Source: Synaphobranchus kaupii (Eukaryota; Chordata; Actinopteri; Anguilliformes; Synaphobranchidae). Taken from it: 64,000 nt of DNA. This document shows positions 43,253 to 56,500 of this stretch, piece by piece. Position 1 is the first letter of the stretch. Each line of letters starts with the position of its first letter. A model generated the notes under the pieces. It was not told the origin of the DNA, made no database searches, and saw only the letters and a program-made list of their open reading frames with translations. The DNA is taken from contig CM056380.1 of the NCBI GenBank assembly GCA_029718625.1, positions 115,297,446 to 115,361,445 on the forward strand, in the 5' to 3' direction. The position numbers were made by a program, and so were the translations under genes.

Positions 43253-45117
43253 CTTAACCAAGGTTATTCAGTAGGGTGAGCAAAATCGTCTTCCATTACC
43301 ATAGAAGAAGAGTCGGTGGGGCTGATCCCGTTTATCTGAGTTTTACTGAGCACTTGAGCTGCTGCGTTTTCTTCCTTATCTCAAGGCTCATTTCTGCCAA
43401 TATAACCGCTTTCTTTATTGTTGCTCGCGTGAAGATGTGCAAGTTTTTCTCATCCTAAGGGGGGGTGGGGTTAATGCTCGACCTTGACCTTCCGAATGGA
43501 GGTCGAATGCTTGGCTTTTCGTTTATCTGAGGGGTGGATTTAGTTTTGTGAGTTTTTTTTCTTCCTCATTTTGTTAAATTTTTTGAATCGATAAAGATGT
43601 CTTGACTCTTAACCTTGTGTGCTTCTGTGCGTCCCTGGTGTTCCCCCAGGGTTTGCCCTGCCAGTGTAAAACCGTTTGAAAATTGCTGTTATAAAGAAAA
43701 TATGGAAGCACAATAAATGTATGAACAGATATCTGCACAACATAATTTATTTGTGTGTACAGGGAGATGTGTACAAGCCCAGGGCTGTAGCAGCATAGCT
43801 TAAATGGCTGTTTTGTTTTTTTAACACCACTCCATTTATATTAATTGTAATGTAACATAAGGAAACTGATAAGTAATTCAGAAGAACAGTTTTTGCGCAT
43901 AGCGTGTAATTTTTGTAGCAGTAAGCACTGCAGCTAATGCTAACGGTGTTCTCAGCCTGTCGGACTGTGTTGTTAGCGTATCGTTATCAGTGCTGGAGAT
44001 CTGTAGCGGAAAGAGCCCTTACGGATGCAGTGCTGACTGTGTGGGATTAGCGCTTTGCTCTCTGTAGCGCCAGGCTAGCCCAGTGCGCTGTAGCATCCTC
44101 CACTGCGCTGTGACCTGAGCCACTGTGAACCGTTTAAAGTGACTGTCTGTGTGCAGGGGTCTGCTTTTCTCATTGGCTCTGTGGCCTTTCTAGTGGAGAG
44201 GCTAAGTTCACGTATTGGGGGGGGCTCATAGATTCATTTTCTTTTGGGAGGGGGGCGGCAGTGGATGTGGGACTCCGGGATCGAGGGGTGTGTTGTGGTT
44301 CCATTAACGGCCACCGGGGGTAACGTAGAGCCCCATCCGCTATGCCACCCCACTGAAATAAGGCTTCAGATGCACACGAGGCTGGACATCAAGCTTGCTT
44401 TCCTGTAAGAAACGGTGTATATTTTTGTCTCCCGTGGAGAGCTGCACAATCCCTAACTGTCCTGCCGTTTGCCAAAATGGACGACCGCCAATCCGCCATC
44501 CCTGTGTTTACCGCAGTTCCTCCAACCCAGCGAACATTTCCCTCCCTAAACTCTGGCTGTGTCAGACTATGTTTATCAAAGGATTAAAAGCCAGTGCCGA
44601 TTCTACAGTGTGTTGCTTCACATGAAGGTTAATGTCTCACACATGCTGCTCCACATTTGCTGGGATGATGCTGATGTAATCAGATTTCAGTTGGCCTGCA
44701 CTGCGTATTTTCTACCAGCAGGTGGTGCCAGAAATAAATCTCTGGTTTTTGCACTCAATACCCCGGTGGACTGAATGATTGCGGTTTTATGGTGTTGGAT
44801 TTTTGGAACAGGGGTTGAAGCATGCTAATCTGTCTATGGCTGATAGCAGCTGGGCACAGGTACATTTTGTTTAAATTTTCACTGCTGTGAGGACAACGCG
44901 TCTTTTGGAACGCGTCTTGACCCTGCCAACACATCCACTGGTGTGAAAATGGGATGGATTTTTGCTGAATGTTTTTAAAAAAGAAACATGCCGTGAAGCA
45001 GGTGGAGGGTATTGTGTGGTGTGGGAAGCAAATTTGGCTCATCTGTCCCCAGGAATATTCTGCAGTTAAAGTAGCTTAGATAGAGAGAGCTTTAACTCTG
45101 AGGGCTTTTGAGGTGGA

Positions 45118-45608
45118 AATGTTTGGTCTGTAGCCTGTGTGGTCTGTAGGGTGGTCTGTAGGCTGTGTGGTCTGTAGGGTGGTCTGTAGGCTGTGTGCTC
45201 TGTAGGGTGGTCTATAGGCTGTGTGCTCTGTAGGGTGTGGTGAGGTGTGGTCTGTAGGGTGTGGTGAGGTGTGGTCTGTAGGCTGTGTGCTATGTAGGGT
45301 GGTTTGCAGGCTGTGTGCTCTGTAGGGTGGTTTGTAGGCTGTGTGCTCTGTAGGGTGTGGTGAGGTGTGGTCTGTAGGCTGTGTGCTCTGTAGGGTGGTC
45401 TATAGGCTGTGTGCTCTGTAGGGTGTGGTGAGGTGTGGTCTGTAGGGTGTGGTGAGGTGTGGTCTGTAGGCTGTGTGCTATGTAGGGTGGTTTGTAGGCT
45501 GTGTGCTCTGTAGGGTGGTCTATAGGCTGTGTGCTCTGTAGGGTGGTCTATAGGCTGTGTGGTCTGTAGGGTGGTCTGTGGTCTGTAGGGTGGGTGGTCT
45601 GTAGGGTA
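45118..45608. repeat. irregular CTGTAGGGTGGT minisatellite
   Basis: CTGTAGGGTGGTCTGTAGGC, TGTGTGCT and GTGGTGAGGTGTGGT modules are shuffled over about 490 bp. A longer module near 45190-45300 recurs near 45385-45490. Confidence 0.93.
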
Positions 45609-45714
45609 GATTTATTTATTTAGGATCATAATAAATGGGCAGGCCTCCGGGTGCTCAGATTTGGGAGCTGAGGGGTCCTCTCATCCCTCCTCGGGGTTCA
45701 TAGAATCGGCCTGT

Positions 45715-46090
45715 CTGGGCCCCGTGTCCGCTCTCTCACACACTGTCTGGGCCCCGTGTCCGCTCTCTCACACACTGCCTGGGCCCCGTGTCCGCTCTCT
45801 CACACACTGCAGTGTATTTAGAATCGGCCTGTCTGGGCCCCGTGTCCGCTCTCTCACACACTGCCTGGGCCCCGTGTCCGCTCTCTCACACACTGTCTGG
45901 GCCCCGTGTCCGCTCTCTCACACACTGTCTGGGCCCCGTGTCCGCTCTCTCACACACTGTCTGGGCCCCGTGTCCGCTCTCTCACACACTGTCTGGGCCC
46001 CGTGTCCGCTCTCTCACACACTGTCTGGGCCCCGTGTCCGCTCTCTCACACACTGTCTGGGCCCCGTGTCCACTCTCTCACACACTGCAG
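45715..46090. repeat. 32-bp minisatellite, about 11 copies
   Basis: The unit is CTGTCTGGGCCCCGTGTCCG then CTCTCTCACACA. An insert GCAGTGTATTTAGAATCGGC occurs after the third copy. The ends read GCAGTGTATTT, which links it to the dispersed repeat beginning at 46088. Confidence 0.95.
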
Positions 46091-46260
46091 TGTATTTGTA
46101 TAGCGCTTTTTACAGAGAACTGTCACAAAGACGCTGTACAGAGAAACAGAAGGAAAATTGGGTTAAAACCAGGCCTGAACCTACAAAAAGCCTGAACCCC
46201 CAAAAAGCAAACAAGGTAAAAACTCCCCAGTGGGGAGAAAAACACTAAAACGGTGGTGAA
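46088..46260. mobile_element. dispersed teleost repeat fragment
   Basis: TGTATTTGTATAGCGCTTTT, TACAGAGAACTGTCACAAAG, ACGCTGTACAGAGAAACAGA and ACTCCCCAGTGGGGAGAAAA. This GTATAGCGC...GCTTTACAGA type is a common interspersed fish repeat. A diverged relative lies at 28560-28730. Confidence 0.6.
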
Positions 46261-46404
46261 AATAAACCAGTCACCTGCACCAGCCTCGCACTGGGCCTCT
46301 TAACGGGACGTGAAGCATTCGGTAATGTGGCTCTGGTTCGCTTGTTCAAACGGGTGCATTTACAGCAGCAACTGCCGAGGATGAGGCCTCTTTACAGTAA
46401 ATCC

Positions 46405-47012
46405 ATCTGTTTATAAACGGTGGCAGATTCAGCCTTGGGAAGAGCAAGAGAGAATGGGATCATGTTTATAAACGGTGGCAGATTCAGTCTTGGGAAGAGC
46501 GAGAGCGAATGGGATCATGTTTATAAACGGTGGCAGATTCAGTCTTGGGATGAGCGAGAGAGAATGGGATCATGTTTATAAACGGTGGCAGATTCAGTCT
46601 TGGGAAGAGCGAGAGCGAATGGGATCATGTTTATAAACGGTGGCAGATTCAGTCTTGGGAAGAGCGAGAGAGAATGGGATCATGTTTATAAACGGTGGCA
46701 GATTCAGTCTTGGGAAGAGCGAGAGCGAATGGGATCATGTTTATAAACGGTGGCAGATTCAGCCTTGGGAAGAGCAAGAGAGAATGGGATCATGTTTATA
46801 AACGGTGGCAGATTCAGTCTTGGGATGAGCGAGAGAGAATGGGATCATGTTTATAAACGGTGGCAGATTCAGTCTTGGGATGAGCGAGAGAGAATGGGAT
46901 CATGTTTATAAACGGTGGCTGATTCAGTCTTGGGAAGAGTGAGAGAGAATGGGATCATGTTTATAAACGGTGGCTGATTCAGTCTTGGGAAGAGTGAGAG
47001 AGAATGGGATCA
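46405..47012. repeat. 55-bp minisatellite, about 11 copies
   Basis: The unit is GTTTATAAACGGTGGCAGAT, TCAGTCTTGGGAAGAGCGAG, then AGAGAATGGGATCAT. GTTTATAAAC is a perfect palindrome. Substitution variants (GATGAGC, GGCTG) mark subfamilies. Confidence 0.96.
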
Positions 47013-47149
47013 TGCAGAGGTGTAACGGGGGAATCTTTTTCACAGATTCACTGCATTCTCTGCTTGGGATGGAATTAGCCACCTGTTTAATTAGAGAAAC
47101 AACAATGTTTATTACCTCCTTCTGTTTGGCTTTAGTGCTTCCTGCACTT

Positions 47150-47595
47150 CAGTAGTGTTTATGGTGGTTTAGACCGCTCTGCTCAGGCTGGAGTGTTTAT
47201 GGTGGTTTAAACCGCTCTGCTCAGGCTGGAGTGTTTATGGCGGTTTAAACCGCTCTGCTCAGGCTGGAGTGTTTATGGCGGTTTAAACCGCTCTGCTCAG
47301 GCTGGAGTGTTTATGGCGGTTTAAACCGCTCTGCTCAGGCTGGAGTGTTTATGGCGGTTTAAACCGCTCTGCTCAGGCTGGAGTGTTTATGGCGGTTTAA
47401 ACCGCTCTGCTCAGGCTGGAGTGTTTATGGCGGTTTAAACCGCTCTGCTCAGGCTGGAGTGTTTATGGTGGTTTAAACCGCTCTGCTCAGGCAGGAGTGT
47501 TTATGGTGGTTTAGACCGCTCTGCTCAGGCAGGAGTGTTTATGGTGGTTTAAACTGCTCTGCTCAGGCAGGAGCATTTACGGCGGTTCAGACCGC
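47150..47595. repeat. 38-bp minisatellite with 14-bp palindrome, about 12 copies
   Basis: The unit is GGAGTGTTTATGGCGGTTTA then AACCGCTCTGCTCAGGCT. GCGGTTTAAACCGC is a perfect palindrome in the central copies. The edge copies break it (GTGGTTTAGACCGC). Confidence 0.96.
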
Positions 47596-48686
47596 TTTGC
47601 TGCTATACTCAGGCTCAGCGGCAGGGACCGGGCAGAGATGACAGGCCAGAGAGCTCATCAGTCACCGCTTCCCATTATCACGCCTCCTTTGGGAATCTTT
47701 TTCCGGATGACTTGTGACTCGCGGATCCCGGCTGCCCTTCTCCCTGTCACTAAGTGCTGTGTGAGTGTTCAGTACACAGCACAAACCCCTCCCGTGTGTT
47801 TGCCTTAACTCTCTGTGCCGAGAAACGCGCGCTCAAGCAAACGCTGGGTTTTAGTTCTGTCCTGCCAGCATTAATAATCCCTTTAAATTTGGGGCTGGAA
47901 CTAGTTTTGGAAATTTGTTACTGAAACGCTTAAAGTTCATGTCAAAGTACAGAGAATGACGGCTGGACAGATGCCTGAGTTTCCATCCGACTAGAATGGA
48001 GGCACAAAGCTTCCATCAAAGGGAAGGAAAAGGCAAGGGAGTTTTCCAGGCAAGGGAGTTTTCCAGGCCGTTAAGGTCGGGAATTCTGCCCAGCGCTGGT
48101 ACCCTGTGGAGAGTGACTGAAACTCCGCCCAGTTTCACCTTTCCTCAGCCCTACCCCCTGATTGGTGGACGGCCGGGTGATTTGAGCAGTGCGGGTTATT
48201 AATGGACAGAATACTGAGGAGGCGTGGGCGCCATGGTGATCATTAGCGATGACACTCTGACCCCGTGCGTGCTGCGTCATTCCAAGCCTGCGCTGCCACC
48301 AATCATCTTTCAGTCTCTGTGGCTCCGCCCACTTCAAGGGAGTACCGCCTGACTGTTTCGTAGGCGTTGTGTGAGGGGAGTAGGTTACAAAGTTGATCAG
48401 GCTCAATCTGTTAACTGTTGTAAAGGGCATCGAAGTGTGTAGAACCCTATAAAAATAAAAATAAAAATTTATTTGATTTTTTCCCCCTGCTTTTGGTTAT
48501 CTTGATCATTGTGTAAGAGATGACTGTATATGACTTGAGGGCATCAAAGCCAAGAAGCACATCATTGATCACCGACGAAGCGCTTGTTTGTAGTGAAACC
48601 TGTCTGATCAGATTTGCCCTTTAACTCAGGAATATGTGCTTGGGTACATGCGTGCATCTTGTGATCTTATCAGATGGGATGGAAAG

Positions 48687-48735
<49 letters not shown>
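48687..48735. repeat. (GTGC)n tetranucleotide repeat
   Basis: About 12 units of GTGC/TGCG. Confidence 0.97.
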
Positions 48736-48741
48736 TCACAC

Positions 48742-48823
48742 TAGGATCTCATTTGGGGTTATGATGTTAGGATCTCATTTGGGGTTATGATGTTAGGATC
48801 TCATTTGGGGTTATGATGTTAGC
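48742..48823. repeat. 26-bp tandem repeat, 3 copies
   Basis: AGGATCTCATTTGGGGTTAT then GATGTT, three near-identical copies. Confidence 0.95.
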
Positions 48824-49072
48824 TGCTGTTGGGAGGAAGTGCTCATTGCACAGATGCATTTCCACACAAGTTCTGCCATCTCTGGAGATCTGTTCTTCCT
48901 ATCCTTCCACCTTGTACGAAGATCCTCTGTTCACCACCTCTTATTGTAGAAAACATGCCAAGTTGTTCATTGAAGTACTGTGGGGTTTTTGAGTGGCTTT
49001 TATGAAGTTGACCAAAGGTCATCTCCTTTTGCTGTCCCGTGGGATCAGCCACTATTTTTGCTGTTCCTTCAT

Positions 49073-49160
49073 CTACATCAGTTCCATTAGCTGTTCTCTC
49101 CTCTTCATCAGTTCCATTAGCTGTTCCCTCCTCTTCATCAGTTCCATTAGCTGTTCTATA
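49073..49160. repeat. 30-bp tandem repeat, 3 copies
   Basis: CATCAGTTCCATTAGCTGTT then CTCTCCTCTT. In-frame peptide repeats here are artefacts. Confidence 0.93.
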
Positions 49161-49744
49161 AGCACCGCCTTTGTTTCTTCTTCATCGTTGCCATGGTATG
49201 TTGGAAAAATAAATGTGGTTTTTGACAGAAGTCTCTGTTGCTTCCAGCTGGTAGCCTCCTTCTCCTCGAATACTGACCACATACTAGCGTCGCCTGGAAC
49301 ACTGGCTTTTCCACTGTGGAAAACTGCAGCGTTCCCTCGGCTGAAAACTCGGTTACAGAATAGGCCGGCGTCGTCTTCCACCTGGCCCAGACACGAAAAC
49401 TCATCAAAAGGCCAATGAAACACTCATCTGTCTCCCAGTTAATGTGGAAGCTGATGTTTCTGAGGATAAACATCCTCTCTTGGCAGATGCCATCAGCTGA
49501 ACAGAGGCGTTGGGTGGTTGGGTTTCAAGCGGTGTCTGAAATTGCTCGTATTGCCTAATTTTACTGACACCGGTTTGAAGCTGAGCCGACAGAGTCTGGT
49601 TCTGGCTCCATTTTCACGTTTGGTTTGAAACAGAAATGATCCAAACCGGAGATGTTACTTTAGGCTTATACGCTAGGGCCATCATCTGTTCCTTTTTTTC
49701 TTTTGTTCCGGCTCGTTGAAATGGGCTTACTATGCGTGTGCGCT

Positions 49745-50202
49745 CAGCATAGGCACACAAACCCGCTCCCCGTTCCTCCTATAGATCTCTCAGCATAGGC
49801 ACACAAACCCGCTCCCCGTTCCTCCTATAGATCTCTCGGCATAGGCACACAAACCCGCTCCCCGTTCCTCCTATAGATCTCTCAGCATAGGCACACAAAC
49901 CCGCTCCCCGTTCCTCCTATAGATCTCTCAGCATAGGCACACAAACCCGCTCCCCGTTCCTCCTATAGATCTCTCAGCATAGGCACACAAACCCGCTCCC
50001 CGTTCCTCCTATAGATCTCTCAGCATAGGCACACAAACCCGCTCCCCGTTCCTCCTATAGATCTCTCAGCATAGGCACACAAACCCGCTCCCCGTTCCTC
50101 CTATAGATCTCTCAGCATAGGCACACAAACCCGCTCCCCGTTCCTCCTATAGATCTCTCAGCATAGGCACACAAACCCGCTCCCCGTTCCTCCTATAGAT
50201 CT
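49745..50202. repeat. 46-bp minisatellite, 10 near-identical copies
   Basis: The unit is CAGCATAGGCACACAAACCC, GCTCCCCGTTCCTCCTATAG, then ATCTCT. Only one substitution (TCGGCAT) was noticed, so the array is young. Each unit carries a pyrimidine tract ending in TATAG. Confidence 0.97.
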
Positions 50203-51156
50203 GAATGGGTTCATATCTGATTATAGCCTATAACTGTTTAGAAGTGTGTTTGAGTTTGAAGTATGAGTGTAGTGGAAACATTGTCTACAGTGCAAAATTA
50301 TGTCATTCATTTTGCCATTTAAGACATTATTATTTTTATAGCCTATTCATAATTGGATAAATAGGCTAACCCATTATCCCCCATTAAGTATTGGAGATTA
50401 TACTCTCATGAAAATTAATAATTGCACGAAAACACAAATTGTAATGCAATTTTAAGGATCACCGTAGAAAACAATTCATCAGGCCTTTTGAAGGTTGGGA
50501 ATTGACGGGAGTAGTTTAGTCACTGCATGAAAAAATAAATAAATAAATAAATAAAATAAAAAAGTCTCGCTGCTGGTAAAAAATAAAGTCAATGTCATAG
50601 GGGCGTATCACCATTCTAAGCCAGTATAGCAGCTACTGACCTTAGAATGACCCCTCAGAATGACCTACCCAATTTTCACATCACTGTCCATCACGGTTAA
50701 TCCCACCGGTATTTCTTTGCCTGAAAATCTGTGTAGTGTAATCTGTGTAGTGTAGTTTTCTATAATTTAAGTTTTTAAATGTATTCTTGAACCTTGTGAT
50801 GTCACCGTGTTGCTTTGCATGTTGCAAAGGATATCATGCTAACATTAGCTATCTTACTGCTAGCTAGCTAAGCTCAAGATTAGTCCCGTAGTCACACCAC
50901 ACGTTTTTTATTCTTCAGTGGTCTAACATTAGCCTTAGCCATTAACTGCTTGTTTATTTAGAAAAATTGAAAAAATAAATAAGTAAACATGGGAAGATCT
51001 GTGTGCGTTCCCAGAATTCCTCGACTCTTTCCGCAGTGTTCAGATTCCTGGGGTGTGAATAACCCAAAAAACAGGTGTTGTGAGGACCTTATGAGGTGCC
51101 TATAAAAAGCTATTTAATGCCCTGCACTTAATATCCATTAGCAGGATAACTTTTCT

Positions 51157-51242
51157 TCTAATGGTAACATAGCATGCTTGGACTCTTAATGGTAATGTAG
51201 CATACTTGGACTCTTAATGGTAATGTAACTTGCTTGGACTGG
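51157..51242. repeat. 28-bp tandem repeat, 3 copies
   Basis: TAATGGTAATGTAGCATACT then TGGACTCT, with diverged first and last units. Confidence 0.9.
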
Positions 51243-52590
51243 CAGGAAGTGATGTCCGCCGCGTGGAGCAGGTTGTGTTACACCTTTGCGTGACACCTTT
51301 ACGTGACACCTTTACGCTGCCAGCCTGCCAACTGACTTGTACCGGAAAATCAGAATTTGCGACTGGCATATTCCCTGGAGAAGGATCGTCTTCATTACCT
51401 TGTCGAACACACAGCCCTGTTCCATACTCAATGTGTACACAGCACTTTTTATACAGTTCATTTAGAATAACTAAAGCTGTTTTTATACCCGCCGATTATC
51501 ACAGGAAATCCACTTTTTCATAGAAATGTCTCTGAATGCTTGTGCATTTTTGTATCACAGGTCATAGCACAGACCAAATGCCTCTAAATGAAGAGATTAA
51601 TGGTATTCTGTAGTAAATATCATTATATGTACTTAGTGCTAAGGGAATGCTTAATGGCTCTGAGTAAATGGTTATGATGTAGACTTGTGGTAACGTAGCC
51701 TTTTCATTTGACCTTTTGTGCAATCATGTCTGCAACATTGATCAGTGCTGATATAATAATGTGGATCTCATCGTTCCTCTTAATTCAGTCGCTCTTATAC
51801 TGTAGATTGCCCTTTTCTCAGTTGAGGCTTTAATAAAACGACAAAAAAACTAAAGCAAGATGGTAATTACAACAAAGTATTTAGAAAAATAAAAGTAAAA
51901 TGTAAAAGCTGTCATGTGGAGGCAGGTTGGGTTTTTGAAGGGCACCACAGTTCTCCATTTGAGTGCTCTTTCTTAATTAGTTTCATTCCACAATTAGCCC
52001 TTTAAATATACGCCAGCATTTAAAAAAACACATGCCTGGTTTCAAGAACAATCATTAAAGAACAATCATGACAAAAAAAAAACATTAATTAAAAAGGTAA
52101 TTAAATAAGTAATTAAGAACAGCCTTTATGTACGGAACCCTTTACTGTTTATACATAAACATCTTATGCGTGTGCAAGATTGAAGCACAGCAGTAATGCT
52201 GAATTACAGCAGTATTGCTAAACACCTTTTCACGATTGCATCTTGACCCTTTTCCCTTTTGGGAAAAGCATTTGTACAAAAGATATATAAAAAAATAAAA
52301 AATAAAAAATACTTAAGAGGTGTAAAGAGCTGTGAGCTGAGAGGCACCGGGACACAAGGGGGCGGTTCTCCAGTGCGGCGTGCCCTCAGGTTAGCGATTA
52401 GCATCCCTGCTCACAGAAGAAAAGGCTACGCTAATGGGAGCATTAGTCACTGGGCAGCGGTGTGTATTTTTAGCGGCTGGTCCTGCCTTCCTGTTAATGA
52501 GTCACTAGGGCAGACTCCCTGCAGCAGATCCACCTCCGAGCGACTTTACTTCACTTTAATTCACTCACAAGATGGTCGTTTGTTCATGTT
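51243..52590. other. adk intron, no feature recognised
   Basis: AT-rich sequence with poly-A/T tracts and short open frames of no recognisable content. Confidence 0.5.
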
Positions 52591-52597
52591 TGTTTTT

Positions 52598-53288
52598 TCT
52601 GTATGTATGCATGTATGTAGCCTATGTGTATGTATGTATGTATGTAGCCTATGTATGTATGCATGTATGTATGTAGCCTATGTATGTATATATGTGTGTA
52701 GCCTATGTAGCCTATGTATGTATGTATATGTCGCCTATGTATGTATGTCGCTTATGTATGTATGTATGTCGCCTATGTATGTATGTAGCCTATGTGTATG
52801 TATGTATGTATGTATGTATGTTGCCTATGTATGTATGTATGTATGTAGCCTATGTGTATGTATGTATGCATGTAGCCTATGTATGTATGTAGCCTATGTA
52901 TGCATGTATGTATGTAGCCTATGTATGTATGTATATATGTAGCCTATGTATGTATGTAGCCTATGTATGTAGCCTATGTGTATATATGTATGTAGCCTAT
53001 GTATGTATGTATGTAGCCTATGTATGTGTGCATGTAGCCTATGTATGTATGTATGTATGTACGCTATGTATGTATGTATGTAGCCTATGTATGTATGTAT
53101 GTACGCTATGTATGTATGTATGTACGCTATGTATGTATGTATGTACGCTATGTATGTATGTATGTACGCTATGTATGTATGTATGTACGCTATGTATGTA
53201 GCCTATGTATGTATGTATGTAGCCTATGTATGTATGTATGTATGTAGCCTATGTATGTATGTATGTAGCCTATGTATGTATATGCATC
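52598..53288. repeat. (TATG)n / TAGCCTATG compound array
   Basis: TATG tetranucleotides are interrupted by GTAGCCTATG, GTCGCCTATG or GTACGCTATG about every 20-25 bp over some 690 bp. All + frames are open (CMYVCSLCMYV...), which is a repeat artefact. Confidence 0.96.
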
Positions 53289-53354
53289 AAAATGTGCGAT
53301 AACAGGCTTGGTCCACATATACGGCATGGTCAAGTTTTTGGTCCACATCTTTAG

Positions 53355-53485
53355 CATCAGTGTTTGGTATCAGTGTCCTGCAGATGAACTGAAACAGTGT
53401 TTGGTATCAGTGCCCTGCAGATGAACTGAAACAGTGTTTGGTATCAGTGCCCTGCAGATGAACTGAAACAGTGTTTGGTATCAGG
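53355..53485. repeat. 37-bp tandem repeat, about 3 copies
   Basis: CAGTGTTTGGTATCAGTGCC then CTGCAGATGAACTGAAA. Confidence 0.93.
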
Positions 53486-53501
53486 TTGAGAGAGCCGTTG
53501 G

Positions 53502-56500
53502 GTTTCAGGTGTAACTGGGGTACAGTGATATACACACAGAACTGAGGGGTTCAGGTGTAACTGGGGTACGGGGATATACACACAGAACTGAGGGGTTCAG
53601 GTTTAACTGGGGTACAGTTATATACACACAGAACTGAGGGGTTCAGGTGTAACTGGGGTACGGGGATATACACACAGAACTGAGGGGTTCAGGTGTAACT
53701 GGGGTACAGTGATATACACACACAACTGAGGGGTTCAGGTGTAACTGGGGTACAGTGATATACACACAGAACTGAGGGGTTCAGTTGTAACTGGGGTACA
53801 GTGATATACACACAGAACTGAGGGGTTCAGGTGTAACTGGGGTACAGTGATATACACACACAACTGAGGGGTTCAGGTGTAACTGGGGTACGGGGATATA
53901 CACACAACTGAGGGGTTCAGGTGTAACTGGGGTACAGCAATATACACACACAACTGAGGGGTTCAGGTGTAACTGGGGTACAGTGATATACACACAGAAC
54001 TGAGGGGTTCAGTTGTAACTGGGGTACAGTGATATACACACAGAACTGAGGGGTTCAGGTGTAACTGGGGTACAGTGATATACACACACAACTGAGGGGT
54101 TCAGGTGTAACTGGGGTACGGGGATATACACACAACTGAGGGGTTCAGGTGTAACTGGGGTACAGTGATATACACACACAACTGAGGGGTTCAGGTGTAA
54201 CTGGGGTACAGTGATATACACACAACTGAGGGGTTCAGGTGTAACTGGGGTACGGGGATATACACACACAACTGAGGGGTTCAGGTGTAACTGGGGTACA
54301 GTGATATACACACACAACTGAGGGGTTCAGGTGTAACTGGGGTACAGTGATATACACACACAACTGAGGGGTTCAGGTGTAACTGGGGTACAGTGATATA
54401 CACACAGAACTGAGGGGTTCAGGTGTAACTGGGGTGCAGTGATATACACACAGAACTGAGGGGTTCAGGTGTAACTGGGGTGCAGTGATATACACACAGA
54501 ACTGAGGGGTTCAGGTGTAACTGGGGTACAGTGATATACACACACAACTGAGGGGTTCAGGTGTAACTGGGGTACAGTGATATACACACACAACTGAGGG
54601 GTTCAGGTGTAACTGGGGTACAGTGATATACACACAGAACTGAGGGGTTCAGGTGTAACTGGGGTACAGTGATATACACACAGAACTGAGGGGTTCAGGT
54701 GTAACTGGGGTACAGTGATATACACACACAACTGAGGGGTTCAGGTGTAACTGGGGTACAGTGATATACACACACAACTGAGGGGTTCAGGTGTAACTGG
54801 GCTACAGTGATATACACACACAACTCAGGGGTTCAGGTGTAACTGGGGTACAGTGATATATACACACAACTGAGGGGTTCAGGTGTAACTGGGGTACAGT
54901 GATATACACACACAACTGAGGGGTTCAGGTGTAACTGGGGTACAGTGATATACACACACAACTGAGGGGTTCAGGTGTAACTGGGGTACAGTGATATACA
55001 CACAGAACTGAGGGGTTCAGGTGTAACTGGGGTACAGTGATATACACACAGAACTGAGGGGTTCAGGTGTAACTGGGGTACAGTGATATACACACAGAAC
55101 TGAGGGGTTCAGGTGTAACTGGGGTACAGTTATATACACACAGAACTGAGGGGTTCAGGTGTAACTGGGGTACAGTGATATACACACAGAACTGAGGGGT
55201 TCAGGTGTAACTGGGGTACAGTGATATACACACAGAACTGAGGGGTTCAGGTGTAACTGGGGTACGGGGATATACACACACAACTGAGGGGTTCAGGTGT
55301 AACTGGGGTACGGGGATATACACACACAACTGAGGGGTTCAGGTGTAACTGGGGTACAGTGATATACACACAGAACTGAGGGGTTCAGGTGTAAGTGCGG
55401 TACAGTGATATACACACAGAACTGAGGGGTTCAGGTGTAACTGGGGTACAGTGATATACACACAGAGCCGAGGGGTTCAGTTGTAACTGGGGTACAGTGA
55501 TATACACACAGAACTGAGGGGTTCAGGTGTAACTGGGGTACAGTGATATACACACACAACTGAGGGGTTCAGGTGTAACTGGGGTACAGTGATATACACA
55601 CAGAACTGAGGGGTTCAGTTGTAACTGGGGTACAGTGATATACACACACAACTGAGGGGTTCAGGTGTAACTGGGGTGCAGTGATATACACACACAACTG
55701 AGGGGTTCAGGTGTAACTGGGGTACAGTGATATACACACACAACTGAGGGGTTCAGGTGTAACTGGGGTACAGTGATATACACACACAACTGAGGGGTTC
55801 AGGTGTAACTGGGGTACGGGGATATACACACACAACTGAGGGGTTCAGGTGTAACTGGGGTACAGTGATATACACACACAACTGAGGGGTTCAGGTGTAA
55901 CTGGGGTACAGTGATATACACACACAACTGAGGGGTTCAGGTGTAACTGGGGTACGGGGATATACACACACAACTGAGGGGTTCAGGTGTAACTGGGGTA
56001 CAGTGATATACACACACAACTGAGGGGTTCAGGTGTAACTGGGGTACAGTGATATACACACACAACTGATGGGTTCAGGTGTGACTGGGGTACAGTGATA
56101 TACACACAGAACTGAGGGGTTCAGGTGTAACTGGGGTGCAGTGATATACACACAGAACTGAGGGGTTCAGGTGTAACTGGGGTGCAGTGATATACACACA
56201 GAACTGAGGGGTTCAGGTGTAACTGGGGTACAGTGATATACACACACAACTGAGGGGTTCAGGTGTAACTGGGGTACAGTGATATACACACACAACTGAG
56301 GGGTTCAGGTGTAACTGGGGTACAGTGATATACACACACAACTGAGGGGTTCAGGTGTAACTGGGCTACAGTGATATACACACACAACTCAGGGGTTCAG
56401 GTGTAACTGGGGTACAGTGATATACACACACAACTGAGGGGTTCAGGTGTAACTGGGGTACAGTGATATACACACACAACTGAGGGGTTCAGGTGTAACT

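Noticed and set aside
52680..53302. Cys/Tyr-rich plus-strand frames (MYVCSLCMYV...)
   Set aside because: Translation of a TATG tetranucleotide array, open in several frames at once.
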